NCBI GenBank assembly: GCA_027323595.1
Contig: DAHWBL010000067.1
Location: 1-15,713 of the forward strand
DNA: 15,713 nt
Reading direction: 5' to 3'
From: Acetobacteraceae bacterium
GTDB taxonomy: Bacteria; Pseudomonadota; Alphaproteobacteria; Acetobacterales; Acetobacteraceae
A program made the translations under genes and the position numbers. The notes beneath the pieces were generated by a model that was given only the letters and a program-made list of their open reading frames with translations, ran no database searches and was not told the DNA's origin. Below are positions 13,389-15,713 of the stretch, one piece after another (the first letter of the stretch is position 1; every line of letters begins with the position of its first letter).

Positions 13389-14863
13389 CGCCGCACCAGA
13401 TCGAACAATGCCTGGTGGACCTCCACCATCGCGAGCGTGTCACGCTTGCAATAGGCGAGCAGCGCGGCGCGCGTTTGCACGATTTCATCGGGATCGGAAA
13501 CAGACCCCGATGCCAGGCGCACAAACGCATCCGAGGCCGCCATGCCGTCGGCGATGCCGGCGAGATCGTCATAGCCGAAACCCGGCGCCAGGGCGGGGGC
13601 GACGTTTTTGATCGAGTAGCTGAATTGGAACTCCGGAAGATAGACCGCTTCGCGCACGATCGGCAGCAGGTCCAGGAGCCGTGGGATGATTTTATTGATC
13701 TGCTTGCGCAAGTCCGGAAACGCGATGGCGAGCTCGTTCAACCTTGTTTGCTCATAAGCCGAATAGACGATCACCCGCCCGGCGAACTGCCTGAGCGCAT
13801 CGATCAGCGTGCGGGCGAACTCTGCTTGCGGATCCTTGTCGCCCGCGGCCAGAAATTCCCGGTGATGCAGCTTGCCTTTGGCATCGATCGCATGCAGCGA
13901 CCATTGGAACGGCAGCGTCTGATACGGCCGGGTTCCGGCGTAAAGCGGGATCGGCGGCATCATCGCCTCGAAATCGAGGAAACATGCCGGCGGCGCGAAG
14001 TGGCGCAGCAGCTTCGCCAGATCAGCCGACACGTATGGCCGACCGGTCACGGTCGCCGCGCGGACGGTCTCCTGCTTTGCCGTCAGTCTGAAATCCGCTG
14101 GAATTTTCGAGATCGCCTCGATGCCCAACGCCTGCAACTCGCCTGCCTGGCGGGCCGCCAGGCGCGGCAGATTGGTGACCCAGTCAAGCGGCTTGTTCGC
14201 CGTGCAGTCAGCGTGGAACTCGCAGCGATGGGGCGTGTTGCAGTGTGAGCCCGGCTCGGCATGCGGCATGGCGCGGGCGGCGAGGTTTTTCCGCATCGCG
14301 GCACAGCGCGCCGGCAGGTTCGCCAGAAGTGCTGTCACTTTCCTGGATTCATCGGATCGGGTGAAAAACTTTCGCCACAGAATTTTACCGCCGCCGTGAA
14401 CATAGCTTTTATTCACATGCAAAATCTCGATCGAGGCCGGCGCGATGCCGGCGCCGTTCAGGACATGCGCGCCCAGTGCGAGCTCGTCGGCATGATGCTC
14501 CTTTACCCTCGTGCTGCCTTTCACCTGGCGCATTCCCCAGCGCGCCGCGCGCAGCCGCTCCAGCACGTCGACGCGCACGCGCGCGCCGTCATGTTCGAAG
14601 GCGCCGCCGAAAATCGCGGGAATTGCCGGGTCGGCGAGGAGCTGTGCGGTGCGGCGCACCGCGGCCGCATGGTCCGCGTCATCGATCGCCACGCCGCCGG
14701 CAAACAGCGTGCGCGCGCCAAGGCCCATCTCGCGCGCCGCGTCTGCGCGCGCGCTGCCTGCCTGGTCGTCCTCAGGGAGCGGCTGATGCACCAGCCGCCA
14801 GAGCCGGCGGGAGCATTGCAGCCCGGCCAGATAACGGGATTTGGTCAGATGTTGCGTCGCCAT
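13385..14863 (-). CDS. DUF2779 protein: Cas4-like Fe-S nuclease domain plus DEDD exonuclease-like domain, 492 aa
   Basis: The N-terminal half is RecB/Cas4-like: LTKSRYLAGLQCSRRLW at 6-22 with Cys17, the catalytic-region Asp99 in VRVDVLER, and QVKGSTRVKEHHADE at 113-127. Cys208, Cys214 and Cys220 in CNTPHRCEFHADC complete a four-cysteine set like the Fe-S site of Cas4. The C-terminal half is the DUF2779 RNase H-like region: FLDFE with Asp297 and Glu299, then IVYSAYEQTRL, LDLLPIV and YCKRDTLAMV with Tyr471 and Asp475, fitting a DEDDy exonuclease. The nuclease motif has Gln113 where Glu (ExK) is usual, and Gly131 where RecB-type proteins often have Gln. ATG 14863 has AGGGG seven bases upstream (14871-14875); the frame extends 37 codons further without a ribosome site. 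Role is probably DNA or RNA processing or repair; no CRISPR array or cas genes are visible. Confidence 0.87.
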   Translation of the reverse strand: MATQHLTKSRYLAGLQCSRRLWRLVHQPLPEDDQAGSARADAAREMGLGARTLFAGGVAIDDADHAAAVRRTAQLLADPAIPAIFGGAFEHDGARVRVDVLERLRAARWGMRQVKGSTRVKEHHADELALGAHVLNGAGIAPASIEILHVNKSYVHGGGKILWRKFFTRSDESRKVTALLANLPARCAAMRKNLAARAMPHAEPGSHCNTPHRCEFHADCTANKPLDWVTNLPRLAARQAGELQALGIEAISKIPADFRLTAKQETVRAATVTGRPYVSADLAKLLRHFAPPACFLDFEAMMPPIPLYAGTRPYQTLPFQWSLHAIDAKGKLHHREFLAAGDKDPQAEFARTLIDALRQFAGRVIVYSAYEQTRLNELAIAFPDLRKQINKIIPRLLDLLPIVREAVYLPEFQFSYSIKNVAPALAPGFGYDDLAGIADGMAASDAFVRLASGSVSDPDEIVQTRAALLAYCKRDTLAMVEVHQALFDLVRR

Positions 14864-14990
14864 CACGTTTCCCCTGCGATGACCTCCAACATGGCGCCGA
14901 CCCCACCCGCGGGCAACAGCCCCCGCGCCCGGCGCGCGATCAGCACGACCGATTCTGACGCATCGGCGGCGCATAGGCTGCGCACGGCGC

Positions 14991-15019
14991 GTGACAAACC
15001 CGGCGCGCTGGAGTATATA
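14991..15019 (+). promoter_or_regulatory. Putative sigma-70 promoter for the 15130 gene
   Basis: GTGACA (five of six bases of TTGACA) is followed after 17 bases by TATATA within an A/T run that stands out in this GC-rich sequence. The predicted start is near 15026, giving a leader of about 100 bases before ATG 15130. The same A/T run read on the minus strand contains TATACT, so the region between the DUF2779 gene and this one could be divergently transcribed. The 266-bp gap 14864-15129 holds no other feature I can support. Confidence 0.4.
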
Positions 15020-15129
15020 TCGGCAATGATCTGATCCCCTGAAAGAAGTTTCTCGATTGCAGCGTTCTTGCCGACGCCCGGAATCCGTCCGGTCCGTTGG
15101 GCAGGTTCTCGCAGTTTGAGGAGCTTCTC

Positions 15130-15453
15130 ATGTTTCAGGTTCAAGCCCCCGTCATCATCGTTGCCTCCACCGAGGCCCGCGCCGCGCTCGGCGTGCAGCT
15201 TCGCCCGGCCGGCCTTGCCGCCTGGCGCGAAATCGCGCGTCGCGGCCAGGGACTCGAGATGGCGCATTTCCAGATCGTCCATACCGGCGTGACGCTCGCG
15301 GTGAGTTCGCGTGTGCGCGCCAATGGATTCATCGAGATCGCTCTCGGCCTGGGCGACCCGCGCCAGGCCGCGCGGGTGATCCCCGCGGCGGTGCTGCGCC
15401 GGGCGGAAGCCCGGGCCGCGTCCACCCACCGGCCCCGCGCCGGGCGGGGCTGA
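15130..15453 (+). CDS. Unknown small protein, 107 aa
   Basis: I do not recognise the family. The ATG has GAGGAG six bases upstream (15118-15123), and a promoter-like sequence lies further up. The protein alternates hydrophobic strands (VQAPVIIVASTEARAALGV, FQIVHTGVTLAVSS, GFIEIALGLG) and ends in a basic, low-complexity tail (TRR-like, STHRPRAGRG), with no signal peptide or membrane segment. Codon use is strongly GC3, like neighbouring genes. A strong hairpin lies just after its stop, before the next gene on the same strand. A frame that is open on the opposite strand over the same bases is judged a shadow. Small genes in series with strong ribosome sites could come from a phage or island, but nothing here proves it. 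Confidence 0.6.
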   Translation: MFQVQAPVIIVASTEARAALGVQLRPAGLAAWREIARRGQGLEMAHFQIVHTGVTLAVSSRVRANGFIEIALGLGDPRQAARVIPAAVLRRAEARAASTHRPRAGRG

Positions 15454-15459
15454 TCACGC

Positions 15460-15484
15460 ACGGGGCGCGCCGGCCGCGCCCCGT
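15460..15484 (+). terminator. GC-rich hairpin after the 15130 gene
   Basis: A perfect 10-base stem (ACGGGGCGCG pairing with CGCGCCCCGT) encloses a five-base CCGGC loop, six bases after a stop codon. It lacks a real U-run (CCGCTTCT follows), so it may be a terminator of the GC-rich type, an mRNA-stabilising structure, or both. Confidence 0.45.
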
Positions 15485-15540
15485 CCGCTTCTGACGCACA
15501 TCCGGCGCGTCTTCTTCATTCTGTTTCAGGAGATTTCACC

Positions 15541-15713
15541 ATGGCCATCCAACCCCGGCGCCGCGTCGTGATGCGCCCCGTTGCCGCACACACCGGCCCG
15601 CGTTTCGCGCTGCACTGCGCGGCCAACGTGCGCGCGTGCGTTGATCGGCGCACACCCGAGGCCCCGGCGCTCGCGACGTGGCTGGCGAATTATTCCGCCG
15701 AATTCGGCCTGGG
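15541..15713 (+). CDS. Unknown protein, 5' end only (runs off the window)
   Basis: The ATG at 15541 has AGGAG at 15528-15532, eight bases upstream, and the frame stays open to the end of the window for 57 codons. The visible start is MAIQPRRRVVMRPVAAHTGP, a basic segment with no signal-peptide character, followed by CAANVRACVDRRTPEAPALATW and NYSAEFGLG. No family is recognised. It follows the 15130 gene by 87 bases across a hairpin, so it may be separately transcribed or expressed from the same transcript by read-through. Confidence 0.55.
   Translation, partial: MAIQPRRRVVMRPVAAHTGPRFALHCAANVRACVDRRTPEAPALATWLANYSAEFGL

Noticed and set aside
13385..14863. Cas4-like protein as a sign of a CRISPR-Cas locus
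   Set aside because: The domain fusion is DUF2779 and not Cas4 proper, and no repeats or cas1/cas2 genes are present in the window.
14863..15429. 188-codon minus-strand frame opposite the 15130 gene
   Set aside because: Its N-terminal two thirds is the complement of a better-supported plus-strand gene with a ribosome site and promoter-like element. Only the last 50 or so codons are kept as a finding.

Overview
The window is GC-rich DNA (roughly two thirds G+C by eye) with tightly packed genes, strong GGAGG-type ribosome sites, several ATGA overlaps and frequent GTG/TTG starts. The gene families and codon use suggest an alphaproteobacterium, possibly of the Acetobacteraceae. No rRNA or protein marker fixes the taxon, so this is an inference. 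No tRNA, rRNA, insertion sequence or CRISPR array was seen, and no gene-free stretch exceeds 300 bases.

Region A (1-7229) looks like a catabolic module. After the last codons of an unknown gene come an alpha/beta hydrolase (53-892, +) and, converging on it, a LysR-type regulator (898-1803, -). Divergent from the regulator is an apparent operon of hyuA-like (1936-3993), hyuB-like (4006-5775) and an MFS transporter (5808-7229). The short, AT-rich divergent region carries a perfect T-N11-A LysR box and a second, 26-nt imperfect palindrome over a GATAAT -10-like hexamer. The simplest reading is that the LysR protein senses a substrate, the MFS protein imports it, and HyuAB performs an ATP-dependent hydrolysis (hydantoin, lactam or oxoprolinase type) or carboxylation. 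The substrate cannot be read from the sequence.

Region B (7230-12826) holds a Tat-exported alpha/beta hydrolase and a MEKHLA (PAS-like) protein, both on the minus strand. Divergent from these is a short MetE-like zinc-dependent alkyl/methyltransferase (8942-10102, +). Converging on that is a translationally coupled pair of aromatic-acid-type MFS transporters (10110-11462 and 11459-12826, -). With Region A this makes three MFS carriers and two alpha/beta hydrolases around one HyuAB pair and one MetE-like enzyme, which fits a locus for uptake and breakdown of small organic acids, amides or esters.

Region C (12827-15713) appears unrelated. A DUF2779 protein (Cas4-like Fe-S nuclease domain plus a DEDD exonuclease-like domain) is translationally coupled to a 148-aa unknown protein, both on the minus strand. 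Past a 266-bp intergenic region with a plausible sigma-70-type promoter lie two small unknown plus-strand genes separated by a strong hairpin, the second cut by the window end.

Three convergent gene pairs are separated by only 5, 0 and 7 bases, one of them with back-to-back stop codons (TGATCA), so there is no room for ordinary terminators between them.
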